Assembly (NCBI GenBank): GCA_947561585.1
Contig: CANNZV010002453.1
Span: 33,750-97,749 of the forward strand
Length of the DNA stretch: 64,000 nucleotides
Source: Caprella mutica
Lineage: Eukaryota; Arthropoda; Malacostraca; Amphipoda; Caprellidae
Direction: 5' to 3'
The notes beneath the pieces are model-generated. The model saw only the letters and a program-made list of their open reading frames with translations. It was not told the DNA's origin and did no database searches. The position numbers and the translations under genes are program-made. This document shows positions 31,763-45,091 of this stretch, piece after piece. Positions within the stretch are counted from its first letter, which is position 1, and each line of letters begins with the position of its first letter.

Positions 31763-32324
31763 TAAATTTCATAAAAAAATTAATCACAAATTATAAATTT
31801 TACAATAATAACTATATTGTTAACCTGAGATATTGGTGAACATCAAACATTTATGGTTATATAATTTTATAAATTTTGTAGTTCACTTCCAAACTACTTT
31901 CATTTATCATAGTATAACAAATTACAAAAATCCTTCGTCATCCCCCCCCCCCCCCCTCCCCTACCCTCATTTTTGGATTTTTCATTCTGATCACAGGTAT
32001 GGAAATTCCAGACATCTAAAAATATGGCATACATCTTAAACTTTATTAAAAAAAAAATTGTTTAGAAAAAAGAATATTTCAATACCAAAATTTTTCTAAA
32101 GTGTAATAAAAGTAAAGAAAAATTATTTCTTAATATTAACAATTTTATATACACAATCATGGTCACTCAAAATTAAACATGAAATATATATTTTCATATA
32201 TATGAATACACAAATTCTTTCATGTGTTCCCTCTTGAACTATGGGATCCTCACTCCAAATCCTCGTTGTTAACTTCTACATGTGTTAAATATATAACAAT
32301 ATCCTCCCCAACTATACTTTTCCC
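31763..32324. other. Intergenic DNA with a poly-C run
   Basis: AT-rich, with an uninterrupted run of about 16 C residues near 31,941. Nothing else recognised. Confidence 0.5.
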
Positions 32325-33238
32325 CCTTTATTGTACACGAGAAATGTTGATGATATATTTCTCATGATGAAAAACTTCAAAACAATAGAAGAAATCAAAT
32401 CGAAATCCCAAGAGCTCTCCGTACTCAAGTTCACTTATGAAATAGAATGCAAAAAAACAATACCCTTCTCGATTTTACAATTGCCCGTAACCAACCGTCC
32501 TTATCAACATCAGTCTACAGTAAACCAACCAATTCAGGAGAATTCCTTAATTACAATAGTCTCGCCCCTGATCAATACAAGATAGGAGTAATAAAAACTT
32601 TTCTCCATAGAGCATATAAAATGCACCAAGAAACAGCTCAAATAAAACAACTACTGACCAACAACAACTACCCTATGGTAATAATTGATAAAGAATTACA
32701 ACAATTCTTGAAAAAAACAATATCCTGACAGTGAACAAGACATAGGAAATAGTCAAACAATTTTCTACAGAAACCAAATGTTATCGCAATACAAGCAGGA
32801 AGAACAAAACCAACGCAAAATAGTGGGCAACCATATAAAGCCAACAATAACCAATTCCACCCTCATTCTAAAGATTTATTATAAAAATAAAAAGACTTTG
32901 CAATATGTTCATAAGAAATAACCATCATATACCTGAAATTGGAGAGCGATCACATGTAGTCTATGTATACACTTGCCCTAAGGAAGAGTGTCAACCTTTC
33001 ATCTCAATGTACAGAGGTTACACAGAATGCACTCTTACCGACAGACTCAGAAACCATACGCAGAACGGATCCATAGCCCTACACAGTCAACAACATCATA
33101 GCTACAAGATAAAACTGCCACAGTCCTAGCAAACACTCAAATAGTCTGGCAACTAAATTACAAAAAAGAACTGATCATCGCCGAAGAACTAACTATCAAA
33201 GAATGCAAACCAATCATTATTGTACAAAAGGACGGATA
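32325..33238 (+). pseudogene. Penelope-like element: RT end and GIY-YIG endonuclease
   Basis: The first frame starts with YTRNVDDIFLMM, the Penelope-type RT active site (Y-VDD, here with an inserted or changed residue), then FTYEIECKKTIPF. A frameshift near 32,450 moves the reading to LLDFTIARNQPSLSTSVYSKPT and HRAYKMHQETAQIKQLLTNNNYP. Further on, 32,905-33,129 shows the GIY-YIG domain with VVYVYTCPKEEC, MYRGYTECTLTDRLRNH and the terminal EAL-like EELTIKECKP. In the family this nuclease nicks target DNA for priming. Several stops make it inactive. The 5' half of the RT is missing. The segment at about 33,640-33,700 may be a decayed terminal repeat of the element. Confidence 0.85.
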
Positions 33239-34577
33239 AACAAGAGCTCTAGCAATTCTTTAATAGAAATGCAAATTGAATAGTAAAATAATGCACATAC
33301 ATAACATTCACAGTCATGTGCATACTTTGATTGTTATAAATACACATATACTAGCCACCCCTTCCAAGTACGCCTCTTCTAACTCTGGTAGACAATAGTA
33401 CAAGCATATTACCATTTCTTATTTTGCCTCCTGTGAATATGGTACGTGAATTAGCTCTGTAGTGGACTTTGTAATTTATGGTGTTAAAGGTTGTTTATTT
33501 CAATTTCATCTTTCAATATAATTATGTAAAAAATATCATCAAACATTATGTAAATCCTAACAAATTGAATGGTTTGTACTTTGTAGGTTTAATATTGTAA
33601 ATTGATTTATCAATAAATTTTATTTCAGTTTATTTTGTAACCTTCAGGTCACGAAAAAAGGCCTAAGGATGGTAGGTGTTCACCAGCGGAATATTGTAAT
33701 AAAATGAAGAATGTCAAAAATAGATGAAATTGTCATTTCCTGGCTTTCAAAAATCATCTTCAAAATAAGTTCAAATGAAACTAAACATCAATTTACAACA
33801 ACAGTAAAACTTGCAATAAAACTAGAAGATATTAAATATCGCTTATCCTTTAACGAATATTGTTATATATGAATACAAATAAAAACTGAAATTAACATAT
33901 TGTGAAATTTTTGTTTTATACCATCAAAAAAAATTATTTTCGTTTACCTTGTTAGGCTAGCTTTAATAGATTTATTTTTAATAAAAAATATGAACAATGT
34001 TCATTTATGATTTAAATTTTTTGAACTATTCTGACATGATCATAAATTGTATATTAAGTATATTATAATTTCATAGCTAGTGTATAAAATTGTGTTTTCT
34101 CATATGGAATTATGAAATTGGGTTCACTAACCTCTCCAAAAATTTCTAAAAGCAATTATTCTATATGAAAATATTTTTATTAAAACTTTCCTCATTTTCA
34201 AAAATTACATTTAAGAGAAAAAAAATTATCTTTACTCATTTCTTATAATTAACTAGTGCTAATAACCATTTAAACGCTAGTATATCTATTTCTTCTGTTT
34301 GATTCTACTTTATTTTTAAACTTTCTTCTTGGCTCTGTTCCTAATAATTAAATTTGTAACGTTGATTGTCGCACAAAAATGGTCATTTGATATTTTAGGG
34401 TTCCCCTTTACGTTTACAGTTTTAAAGGCGATTTGAATTTTCAAATTTCTCTACCAAAATTCTATTTTGCAGAGTTCTGGCCGTATACGTATTTTTTTCT
34501 TCCCTTCTTGGCTGTCTTATAATTACCAATCCATAAACAAACAATATTATTACCCCTACTTCCAGTACCAAAAGTAA
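33239..34577. other. AT-rich intergenic DNA
   Basis: No gene recognised. The block at about 33,640-33,700 (with AGGCCTAAGGATGGTAGG) resembles the non-coding tail of Penelope-type elements. Confidence 0.4.
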
Positions 34578-34579
34578 TA

Positions 34580-35807
34580 GGGGAGAACCGGGAGCTTTCG
34601 GATATAGGGATGGTTCGGACAGCTCGTTTCAATATGTTCATAATTGTTGGAACTACCGCTTATTACAACTGAATGTGTGCGACGTGTTAATCGTCACCTG
34701 TTTGAAAGATACAGTGCAGAGATGTAGTATTTCGCCCCGATGGGTAATTTATTGTTTTCTACAATATTGATGTAATTTTTCGTGATTTCAATGGGATCGT
34801 GTGTGAACTATATGAATACGAAACTGATTCACAATCTCAAAGGTGAAATTAGTTTCAATGAAATGAAATTAGAAAAATGGTGATGATTTTAATTTTGAAG
34901 TGTCATTTGGGATGAGTCGGACACTTCTGTTGAGGTTGGTTCGGACGGTGTCCAAACCTTCCCTCTGTATCCGATTCCGATACGATTTATTGAAGTAATT
35001 CTTAATAAAAAGGACATTCTGAACTTGAAGTTAATTATTTAATTGAAATAGCATTCGTTTATAAGATTAATTGCAAATTCAAATATTAGTGTCTTTATTT
35101 TATAGTTTGACGATCGTATTCATGCCTTTTCATTATAAAGGGAAAACCGATAGAGTCTGTAATAAAGAAGGTATTCAAAAATCATTTGATGAAATTCAAA
35201 AAGGATTAATGGTGGTGTAGCAAGATCTACACTTATGGACTCTACTTTAAACATTCGATGATATATGATGTAATTTACTCATTTTGGTGAATTCCAAGAA
35301 AAAAGAAATAGTTATACAATTTTTTTTTCATTTTTATCTTTTAAATATAAGGACAATTTCACAGTGATTACTCATGGGCTATCTATATTTTGTTGGAGAA
35401 AATATTCAATCATTTCAATTAAGATAAAAATTCAAATACGTTGAATTTTTACTGTGAATTTACAAGTCATTATGGTTTATTTCAAATAAATTAGTAGATC
35501 CGAATTCAATCCCATCGTTTAATTACCCGAATTTCCAAGGTTTTAACCTTTTTAATGGTGTCGGAATCATCTTCACAGCTAGTCCGAAGTCTCCCTCTAG
35601 GAAGGAGCATTCGGACACTAGAATCTCTCTTACATTTTGTCTTATAACTTTCGAATGGACGTTTAAACTGTAAAACAGTTACAACCCAAATTGAAGTAAC
35701 ATGATTTATCTACATACATACAAAAATCTTTAAATAGTAAAATTCAAATTAGATTACGAATTATTCAGTTTTCAACAAAAACTGTTCGAATGCTCCCGGT
35801 TCTCCCC
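34580..35807. mobile_element. 1.2-kb TA-flanked non-autonomous transposon
   Basis: The TIR GGGGAGAACCGGGAGC is a perfect 16-bp inverted pair flanked by TA on both sides (34,578-34,579 and 35,808-35,809), as in Tc1/mariner elements. Subterminal regions repeat the word TCGGAC at least five times in both orientations (for example 34,615, 34,917, 34,945, 35,582 inverted, 35,612). No coding region. Confidence 0.75.
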
Positions 35808-35809
35808 TA

Positions 35810-37079
35810 CGTCCGAAAACTCATCTGGTAGTAGATTGAACTTCTCTCTCTTCCCCGTTTCTATTGATGTCAGATATTTTTGTTTCGTAAATGTGTTGGA
35901 ATTTTTCAATATCTCTACAAATGTAGCAAAATGATAGTTTCTTTGAGACTGACCCATAATTATAGGTACATTCTCTTGAGTACTACCAATTTTTAACTAT
36001 TGTAACAAGTAGATTATTTATTTTTCTAATGTTGTCTAAATTTCAACTACTTTGTAGATCCACTCAAATTTTTAAGCTTGGTATGTATAAGCTCGAACAG
36101 GTGTGTCAGTTTGTCCCAATCGTATCTGTTTTGGTTGTTTTGACAACGTTCTGGCTACTTTCTGGCTGCAGCGTTAGATTGCCCTGACAGCGCTCTGGTT
36201 GCAGTGATGTAAGATTTTCCCTCCTTAATTTTGTGCTGGAAGATAGAGAAACAATTAGCATGGCCCCTGTTTATACATATTTCATTTATAATCATATTAT
36301 ATTATAAAGTACAAATTAAATTTCTTGTACTTATATTACGTTACATTTTTATTAATTTATTAATTTATTTCAGTACATTTTTTCTCTTCCCTAATAGAGA
36401 TAATGTTTTCTTTAATTATTACATAATGTTTTTATTTATTCAGAATCAACTGTCATATTCATACAAAAATAAAAACAGCTCACATCACATTAAACAAAAA
36501 ATATTCAAACTCTTAAATTATATTTTAATAACAAATATATGTTTTTCACATATGTAGTACCATCAACCTATTTTCTTAAATATTCACATTTATTTACATC
36601 TTTAATTTATCATAAGTATTTATATGAATTTTATTCATTCTCTATTCATTGTCTGTAGTTAATTCATGTCCCGTGTTAAAAATAGCTATTAACTTGCATT
36701 GTTTATAAATTGCTTACTGATTTTGTAATCAAGTTCTCCTACTCTGCGGTAGTGTTTGAAAACATGTAATAATGTGAATGCTGTTATGTGAAAGAGATTA
36801 TGTGAATGTGATTTTTATCCTGTTGTTCTTTGAAATTGTACCATGTATGAAATCGTTTTGTTGGTAATTTTATTGTCTCTCTCATGCTGCTAAATTCAAT
36901 CATGTATTATTTGAAAAAGATTTTAACTTGGTTAAATAGTTAATGTTAAATTCAATTAGTTTGTGTCCTATTTTTACAATATATATGTTTCTGAATTTTT
37001 TTTGTTATTTCCCCTGGGCCTAACAGTTCAGTTGTAATTTGAGATATCTTGGTTATTTAATTCTTAGAAGAACTCTGTC
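35810..37079. other. Intergenic DNA, left flank of the gypsy element
   Basis: AT-rich; a 108-codon frame at 36,231-36,557 shows no domain. The 3' LTR of the gypsy element should lie in or near this region but I could not pair it with a right-hand copy. Confidence 0.4.
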
Positions 37080-40000
37080 TTATATTTGTGATGTTTTATA
37101 CTTTCTAGATTTATTTTGATAAATTGTGCACTTATTAGTATGGTTTATTATGTTAGCTCGAATCAAATCTTGTATATAAATAGCCTGCAATGCTCCAATT
37201 TTGACTATAGACTCAGAAGTGTCTAAATTATATAGTTGGTCCAATTTTTTAGTTAGAATGTTCTGATTTGTATCCCTGCCGAAAATTACATAGCTTGGTG
37301 TGTCTGTTAAAGAAACATTCACTTAATTGTTTAGTGTAATTTGTTACGGATCTAAAAATAAGTCCCAATTATTGTGATCTACTGTGTGTACACTGTAAAT
37401 GAATTACCAATAACTTGTTCACGCGTTTATTGTTTCGATCACGTTTACCATTTGAATATGCCGAATATGGTAAAATTTCACACTTATATCCCTAGTGTAT
37501 TTTATTGTATGCGTGTGCGTATTACTTTAGAAACAAATTCTTTTACGTTATCTGAAATAAGCGTTTTTGGAAATCCGTAACGAGTGAACCTTTTATCCAA
37601 ACATTTAATTACTGTATCTGTTGATTTGTCAGAAATTGAATGTAATTCCAAAAATCTGGTTAACATATCGGGCACCAATAATATGTATTTATTATTTTAT
37701 TATTGGAATCTGTGGTTATAAATGGTCCTATAATGTTGAAAGATAAAGTCTCGAATGCTGTAGTATCCATTGGTGCTGCCATCAATTTAATTGGTGTACA
37801 TAACGTGTTTTTTGATATTTTGCATACGTTACAGCTTAGAATGAATGTTCTAATAACCGTTCTCTAATGTGGATGGAAATATTGTGTGTTCTATACCACA
37901 ATGTGTGTTCTAGTGAAAACATTTATAATTTCTGATGGAATTACAAAATTATCTATAGTGTCTATTTTCCTATGTTTGTACAATATTTCATCTAACAAGA
38001 AATATTCTGCCATATCTTTGGTTCTACAAATTTGTTTTTTTGTTTAAACTATCAATAATTTGTTTACAAAAATGATCTGTTTGTTGTTTATCTTTTAATT
38101 CAGTTAATTAATGACCATGATATGTCTTTTTCCAATGGTATATATTCTAAGAAAGATTTTTCCTTATCTGTTGTGTTTATTTTATATTTATTATTTTATT
38201 ATTTTCTATTGCTTTTGTGTTGATTAATTGTGGTATGTTTAGTTCAGCTTTTGCTCCGGTGTTTACTACTAATCCCTCTATTGAATTGAATTTTTCCTTT
38301 GAACTTTCTAAAAATTTCGCAATCGTCAACTACTTTTTCCGTTAATGGGTTTAGACAGCTTAATGAATCAGTGACTACATTTTTTTTTTTACAATTGAAA
38401 GTTTATGCTTCGATTGCCCATCCCACCATTGCAGAATTTAAAGGTAATTTATTACCAAAAAAACGCATATTGGTTTGTGATCGGTTAAAATAGTTAGCGG
38501 ATAACCAGGACATAAGTACAGAAATTCTTCTAATGCAAGAAGTACTGCCAAGAATTATTTCTTGGTAGAACTGTGTCTCTTTTGAGTCGAGTTGAATGAC
38601 TTACTGTAATAAGCTATTGGTCTTTAAATTTCTTTATTTTGAGTGATCAGATTGCATAAGGCAACCTCTTAATCCTAAATTTGTTGCCTCAGTAAATAAA
38701 TAAAAAGGTCTATTGTAAGTAGGTTGCGCTAAACAAATGTCCGAGGTTAATGAATTTTTCAAAATTTTAAACCTTTCCTCGCACTCCCCCGTTCAAGTGT
38801 GTTCCTTATCTTTTTTTAGCAAATCATACAGTGGTTCGGCTACCCTACTAAAAATAAGAATAAACTTTCTGAAATTATTGGACAAACCCAAAACTCTTTG
38901 CAGTGATTGTACATCAGTTGGACGTAAAGCGTCTTCTAGTTTATCATTTGAATTCATCTAATCCCTTTTGTTGTTATTTTGTGGCCGAGAAATTGAATTT
39001 CTGTTTCTAAATTTTTTTACTTCTCTAATTTTAATTTCAGCTGAGCTTCACGTAAATTCGTTAGCACACTGTTAATGTTATTTAAATGATCGTCCATTGA
39101 TTTGCTAAAAATTAGGATGTCATCAATAAAAACGAAAGCCAACTTCCCTATCACATTATTAAGAGCTTTAGTCAGAATTGATTGAAACACCATAGGTGAG
39201 TTTACATACCCAAATGGTAACTTCTTAAATTGATTTTTTTTAAATTGGCAAAAAAAGCTGTTAATCTCTCAGACTCATGTTAGTTTAACCTGATGAAAAG
39301 CACTCCGGAGGTCAAGTATTGTGAATACAGCTGAACCCCAAGTGATCCTAATATATCATCCACTCGTGGAAAAGGAAAACCCTCTATATATACTCTTTTA
39401 TTGAATCGATTACCAGTCTAATCTCCCTATTTTCTTTGTTTCTATTATTAATTGGAAATTTTAATCGCTCATAGAGGATTCTATGATATCATTCTCTGAC
39501 ATTTTTTGTGTTACTTTCCCTAGCTTATCTTTGTACTTCTGTGGAATCCTATATGTTTTTTTTTTTGTTAATGACCATGTTGTTACTTTTTAATCGTATT
39601 TCATGTTTAGAAAAGTTCGTTGTACCTATCGGTTAATTTCCTACTGTTGTAACGTCTCTGAGATGATTAAAAAGGTTTACTGAACCTCAAACAATATCAT
39701 TGTTTTGCAACAACCGCATATTCTTTGCTGACTCAACTTTATTGTTACCTTGACTGAATGTTGTTTTTTGATAATCATTTCTGCCACTTGTATCTACTGT
39801 GTTTTGCAATGGTTGGACATTTTGTGTTACTCTAACGTCTTTGTTTGTGACACCATCACGTTCCTTTCTCGTGACGTTATCACGTGATCCTAAATCTTTT
39901 ACTACTGAATCCTTAGTTGCATTAAATCCTGAAGACATTCGCAATTCGCCTCCAGATACAGCATCTAATGAATCAGTAATAGTTTTATCTACTTCATTCA

Positions 40001-41075
40001 GATGTTTATCATTTAAACATTCCGAAACTGTCGCTATTTTGACCTCAATATTAGCCTCATACCTCTCTATCTGCCCCAACGACGCGTTTTGTTGCAAGAC
40101 TATATCCTTTTCCGTAGGATTTATTACTGAAATTGGGCAACTGTTCACCCTTTCATTTGAATCCTTATTTCTCTCGATACTTATAAGCGCTTATGCAGTC
40201 ATTAGCACATTTTTAAATATTTTTTTCTAGGCAGGAGATAACTCCCTTCACAAATCCATTCATTACTTTCAGCGTATTCACTGGGATTAATTGATAGTTG
40301 ATGTGGACATTTCTCCCATAAATATTCTTTGACTGTTTTGGTTTTGCCTGCGACTGTTTTTTCACAACACTCTTGTTATGAGTTTTAATCAACTTTTGTT
40401 TGACCCTTACTTGGCCGTAACTTTTTCCAACAATCTTGTTGATTTTTTTCATTTATTGAAATTATAATCTTCCTCCTTTTATTTCGGTTACCGGTTAGAA
40501 CCATTTAGGCTATTAGGCTGACCATTGATACTATCTCTCGATGGTATTCGGTATTTATCCCTAAATGGGATAATCTCTCTATCTATCTTTATATTCCCTT
40601 CTTTAAGGTTTATTTCAGACCACTGCAAAAAGTCCCAACCTAATATCATGTCGTAGGAAAACATAAAGTCCTTTATTATTAATGCTTGAACTATAAATTT
40701 CTTCCCAGAGTTAAATGCAAATTCTAAATTTACTTCTCCGATTACATTCGACTCCCCAATAATTCCCTCAATTATGACATTTGAATTTAAGATCTGTTCG
40801 TTTTCTAGATGATGAATGATTTTAGTATTTATTATACATCTCTCACTTCCAGTATCAATCAGTGCGCTTCAATCCACCTCATTGTTTTTTACAACAATGA
40901 TTGGCTTAAAACTCTTCATGACACCAAAATTCGAACTTGTATATTTCTCCCCTTCATTCCCCTCATCTTTAATGAAACTAACTGCTAATAAAGATTCCTT
41001 TATTGCCTTTCCCTCTTTACTGAGATCTACTTCATGAAGTTTTCCAAACCTATTTCTTAGTTCCTGTATGTTCAT
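37080..41075 (-). pseudogene. Gypsy Pol remnants: protease, RT, RNase H, integrase
   Basis: Reading from the right: protease with ALIDTGSE near 40,850 (DTG active site) and ILGWDFL near 40,640. A linker with INPTEKDIVLQQNASLGQIE (39,687-40,148) follows. RT has LPFGYVNSPMVFQ near 39,210 and FIDDILIF near 39,120 (the catalytic DD box). RNase H has PFYLFTEATNLGLRG near 38,690, with E in place of the usual catalytic D of TDAS. Integrase has FNIIGP near 37,750 (first catalytic D lost), DKSTDTVIK and YGFPKTLISDN near 37,555 (second D), then a C-terminal segment at 37,080-37,322 with TPSYVIFGRD. Several frames and stops are involved, so it is non-functional. Confidence 0.8.
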
Positions 41076-42978
41076 GTTTTTCTATATAAAATGTTTCTGT
41101 TGTATTAACAGGTTTTATCTCAGCTACGATTTTCTTGTCACTCGTCATTTGCCGAATTGTCGCCTTGGTGCTAGTCAATAGTGTTGCAGTCTCTTTAAAT
41201 TTACTATTTTTTAGCTGTTTGACTATACTATTATTTAATTGTGGTGCAATTAAAACCAAAATTATACAGTGCATTGTTTAATACATCTGTTGGATCCTAT
41301 TTCAGTCTAACTAAAAACTGTGCATTTTTTTGTATCTTCTAGTATTTGTTTTGTTACCTAGTTCATATATATGAACATTTCGATTAACTTATTTTGAGCC
41401 TCATTGTCATTTACTAATCTTGATGTGTGTGTAGCAGCACATGCCTCTTATATGTTTTTTGCTGTCGTTTGTACATAAACGTGTCCGAAAAGTGTCGTTA
41501 TCTATTCATATGTATTGCGAATGCCCCAATTTACCAAATTGTTCACTGTTATAAAAAAAATCACCTAATTCAGTTCAGCCGATCTTAGTAATTCTTTTTT
41601 GTCATCCGTAGGATCACTCAAACCATTAATGTGTTTGTTTAATAAGCTCAAATGCTAACTATTATTATTCTTTTCCTCAAAAACTGGATCTCTGTTCCTC
41701 ATCTCTTCCCTAAAAGGAGGTAAAGAGTCTGTATTTACAATTGTGGCGGTTGCATTTCTAATTAAAGTCGCAAACTCAGCTTGAGTCATAGTAATGTCAG
41801 CCACGTCTGGTATTTATATTTCTGGTTCTATTACAATAATGTATCTAAATTATATTCTCTCATCGGTGACCGGTATATTCCACCCCGGTAAATTCCACCC
41901 CGGTATATTCCACCTCGGTATATTCAACCCTAGGTATATTCCACCCCGGTAAATTCCACCCCACTTTATAGGTTAGGTTTGGTTAGTTATCAATTTGTGG
42001 CCTTTATTAATATTATATATAATACTAGGTAACTTGCATTTTCTCTGTATCAAATTAAACATTTTGCTGGCTAATCACCAGCTGTTTATTTTTCACTACA
42101 CATGTAACAGAACAGCAGAAAGAAAGGTTGTGTGAAAGCTCTTTATCGTTGAGGAATTTAGATTTTCCATCTCAAGCTGATTTGAATTTCATACTTTAAC
42201 TTCTTTTAAGAGTGGTAGTTTTGATCGAAGGCTTTTTTACGTTTTTTTTTAATTTTTGACTAAGAGGTTTTTGATAGGAAAGTGTGGATTATTGTACAGA
42301 GTTTTAAGACTGGGAGGTTATTGCATTTTAATATTGAGTGATTTTGATCACGGAGAATGTGGTCCTAGAATCCAAAACAGCAACTTATTAGCAAAGAGCG
42401 AAAACATTGAGTGGGTTGTATCTGTCAGTCGACCCCTTCCACACCTAGTCCAACCATTGTTGTAAAAGCACATATGCAGTTTCATGTTAAAAAGGAAATA
42501 ATATTAACTTGTTCATCTCTTAACCTTTGAAATAAACTACCATACTAAGAATATTTGTAAATATATTAGGATAGAATTTAATTGCCTTGAGCTAATTCTA
42601 AATATTGTCTGAGTTATTTTTTCATCGTTACGGATTATTTAACAAATGGCAATCTAAAAATAAAATCTTTGAATTTTTATTGTCACCCAAATGAGCATTG
42701 CCACAGGGGTGGAATTTACCGGGGTGAAATATACCGGGGTGCCATATACCTAGAACCTCTCTCACCCACTCTCGTTGTGGTTTAGTAATGTTATTTAATT
42801 TTCTACCTACTCTTTCTTTGGCAGCCTTCTTCGCTTCTTTATGGGTTTTGTGTTTATCTTCGTTTTTAATTACCGGTTGTGAAGTTCTACCAAAACGTGT
42901 TACTATAGGGTGTGTATTCATATGTTCCCCTTCAGACAAAGTTTCTGTATTTATTATTTCCTCATATGAAGAACTCAT
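41076..42978 (-). pseudogene. Gypsy Gag remnants, interrupted by a foldback-like element
   Basis: The segment 42,978-42,760 begins MSSSYEEIINTETL and continues with a basic stretch (RFGRTSQPVIKNEDKHKTH). After the inserted element, the reading resumes at about 41,860 with TMTQAEFATLIRNATA and later LRSAELN, AATHTSRLVNDNEAQNKLI. The order fits the capsid region of a gypsy Gag. No zinc knuckle could be seen. The segment 41,274-41,050 is basic and leads into the protease frame. Confidence 0.55.
41870..42752. mobile_element. Foldback-like element with ends of ATTCCACCCCGGTA repeats
   Basis: Six tandem 14-15 base units near GGTATATTCCACCCC lie at 41,870-41,968. Three inverted units (GGGGTGGAATTTACC) lie at 42,704-42,752. 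The centre of about 730 bases is AT-rich and non-coding. The element splits the gypsy gag region, so it is younger than the retrotransposon. No target duplication fixed. Confidence 0.7.
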
Positions 42979-43983
42979 GCATCTGTTATATCCAAAAAAA
43001 TTATATCATGTATCCTAAAATAAAATTTGTAATGCATAAATTTCTGAAATATAAGTATGCTGGAATCAAAAATACATGGTTAACACAAGTCAACCAAATG
43101 TAAATGAACATCAAAATGAAAAAATACAAGTTATATTCATCCTGAAAAAAATAAATGCTTACATTGTTGAAAAAATAAATCTCCCTCTGCTCTATGTCAA
43201 CTGACCTGATAATTTATATTATCTCATAAAATCTATCACACGTCTGTTTCTATACATCCTTCAGAAATGACCTGTAGCTTATCACTGACCTCAACTAATT
43301 AATAATAGTTGCTTATTGTATATCATAAGGAGAAAAAATACACGCGTCAGTCATTATACATAACTTCGTTAATATTGCTCTTTTGGTTAATGAGACATTC
43401 CTTTGGCTGTTATGATGGCGACTGTGTAATCACGAGGCTTTATTTCTTTTGAATAGAGAGTCTGTCTGTTTTCTCTTCTTTCTTAAATTGATATTCCTGC
43501 CTGTTTCCTCTTTTTATAGTTTCAATTTCACTTTTTTGTTCGGGTGATGTTTTTTTTTTGCGATTCAGTTATTCGTTTTGAATTAGGACTAAATCCTTTT
43601 CGCTCACTCAGTACTTTATTTTCTAGCTGTACAACTGTTAAATTAGGTTACTGTACCTGGTAGATATTTTGCTTTCGCCAATTTAAGCTTTTTTTCGAAG
43701 CTTTTCCTGAAGTGTTTTTGATCTTACATTAATTGTCTATTAAGTTCATTGAATTTACACTGCACTTCTCTCTAATCAAACCTTTAATTCTCTTTATAAT
43801 GCTTATGATATTAACTTTCTATAAGTGATCCGTGATATCTGTTGCCTGAAAAAATATTCCTGTTATCAGATATACTTTTCGTTCGTTTTAATTAGTCTAT
43901 ATTTTCTCTATACAATCACGTTTCTAATAGAAATAGTTATTTCTATCAGCCATAATACTTGCTGCCATATGTGAAATGCCTTC
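42979..43983. other. Right flank of the gypsy element, nothing firm
   Basis: AT-rich with T-rich stretches; the 5' LTR and leader should be here but were not paired with a left-hand copy. Confidence 0.35.
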
Positions 43984-44142
43984 GAATACGACTTTCTCTT
44001 ATCATAGGGTTAAATACTACAGGTTAATTATAATTCTTATTGCTTGATTATCTCTCTGAGACAATGCTAATCTCGCTTAACGTTATATAACTGTATATCT
44101 AGTACAGATCTTTACTTTTCTTGATAGATCTTGTAACTATAC
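43984..44142. repeat. Dispersed repeat, copy of 25,714-25,876
   Basis: Same orientation as the first copy. It ends directly at the following 21-bp minisatellite. Confidence 0.75.
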
Positions 44143-44146
44143 CATT

Positions 44147-44357
44147 TACAGTTCTAGTTGATCCAAATGAAATAATATTTGATCCAAGTGAATTTCAATT
44201 TGATCTAAGTGAAATTGAATTTGATCCATGTGAAATTGAATTTAATCCTTATGAAATTGAATTCGATCCATGTGAAATAATTTTTGATCCAAGTGAAATA
44301 ATATTTGATCCGAGTGAAATATTATTTGATCCAAGTGAAATTGAATATTTTATAATT
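44147..44357. repeat. 21-bp minisatellite A
   Basis: About ten copies of a unit close to GATCCAAGTGAAATAATATTT. As 21 is a multiple of three, one frame stays open and reads (I/E)-F-D-P-S-E repeatedly. No start context, neighbouring exon or domain supports a gene. Confidence 0.9.
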
Positions 44358-44467
44358 CCGATACCTCACATTTTGTGTCTTTGTCTGTTGGTTGGTTGCA
44401 ATAAAAATGTCACGCTTTTAACATTTAAAATATAAAAAATATTTGTATAATTATTTATGAGAGATTA

Positions 44468-45045
44468 TGATTGGCCAATCATATTCTCTCATTGTCATCT
44501 TAATCTTATATTGTCGACCATAATCTTTCATTGTCCACCATAATCTTTCACTGCCCACCATAATCTTTAATTGCCCACCATAATCTTTCATTTTCCACCT
44601 TAATCTTTCATTGTCCACCATCTTTTATTGTCCACCCTAATTTTTCATTGCCCACCATAATCTTTAATTGCCCACCATAATCTTTCATTTTGCACCATAA
44701 TCTTTCATTTTGCACCATAATCTTTCATTTTCCACCATAATCTTTCATTGCCCACCATAAACTTTCATTGCCCACCATAATCTTTCATTGCCCACCATAA
44801 TATTTCATTGCCCATCACAATCTCTCATTGCCCACCAAAATCTTTCATTGCCCATCATAATCTTTCATAGCCAACCATAATCTTTCATGGCCAACCATAC
44901 TCTTTCATTACCCACCATAATCTTTATTGCCCACCAAATCTTTCATTGCCCACCATAATATTTCATTGCCCACCATAATCTTTCATTGCCCATCATAATC
45001 TTTCATTGCCCACCATAATCTTTCATTGCCCACAATAACATTTTA
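44468..45045. repeat. 21-bp minisatellite B
   Basis: About 27 copies of a unit close to CCCACCATAATCTTTCATTG, with the central copies most regular. It starts only about 110 bases after minisatellite A but shares no sequence with it. Confidence 0.95.
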
Positions 45046-45091
45046 TATCCTGTACAAACTGAACCCCAATTATTCATCTCCTGTATAACCC

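Larger units (their letters stand above)
37080..42978 (-). mobile_element. Decayed Ty3/gypsy retrotransposon
   Basis: On the minus strand the domains occur in gypsy order from right to left: gag remnants (42,978-41,076), protease, RT, RNase H and integrase (ending about 37,080). Integrase lying downstream of RNase H distinguishes Ty3/gypsy from Ty1/copia. All domains carry stops and frameshifts. I could not find the LTRs. A foldback-like element interrupts gag. Confidence 0.8.

Noticed and set aside
44121..44435. 104-codon frame with repeated FDPSE units
   Set aside because: In-frame 21-bp minisatellite; the flanking repeat at 43,984 is a non-coding dispersed repeat.
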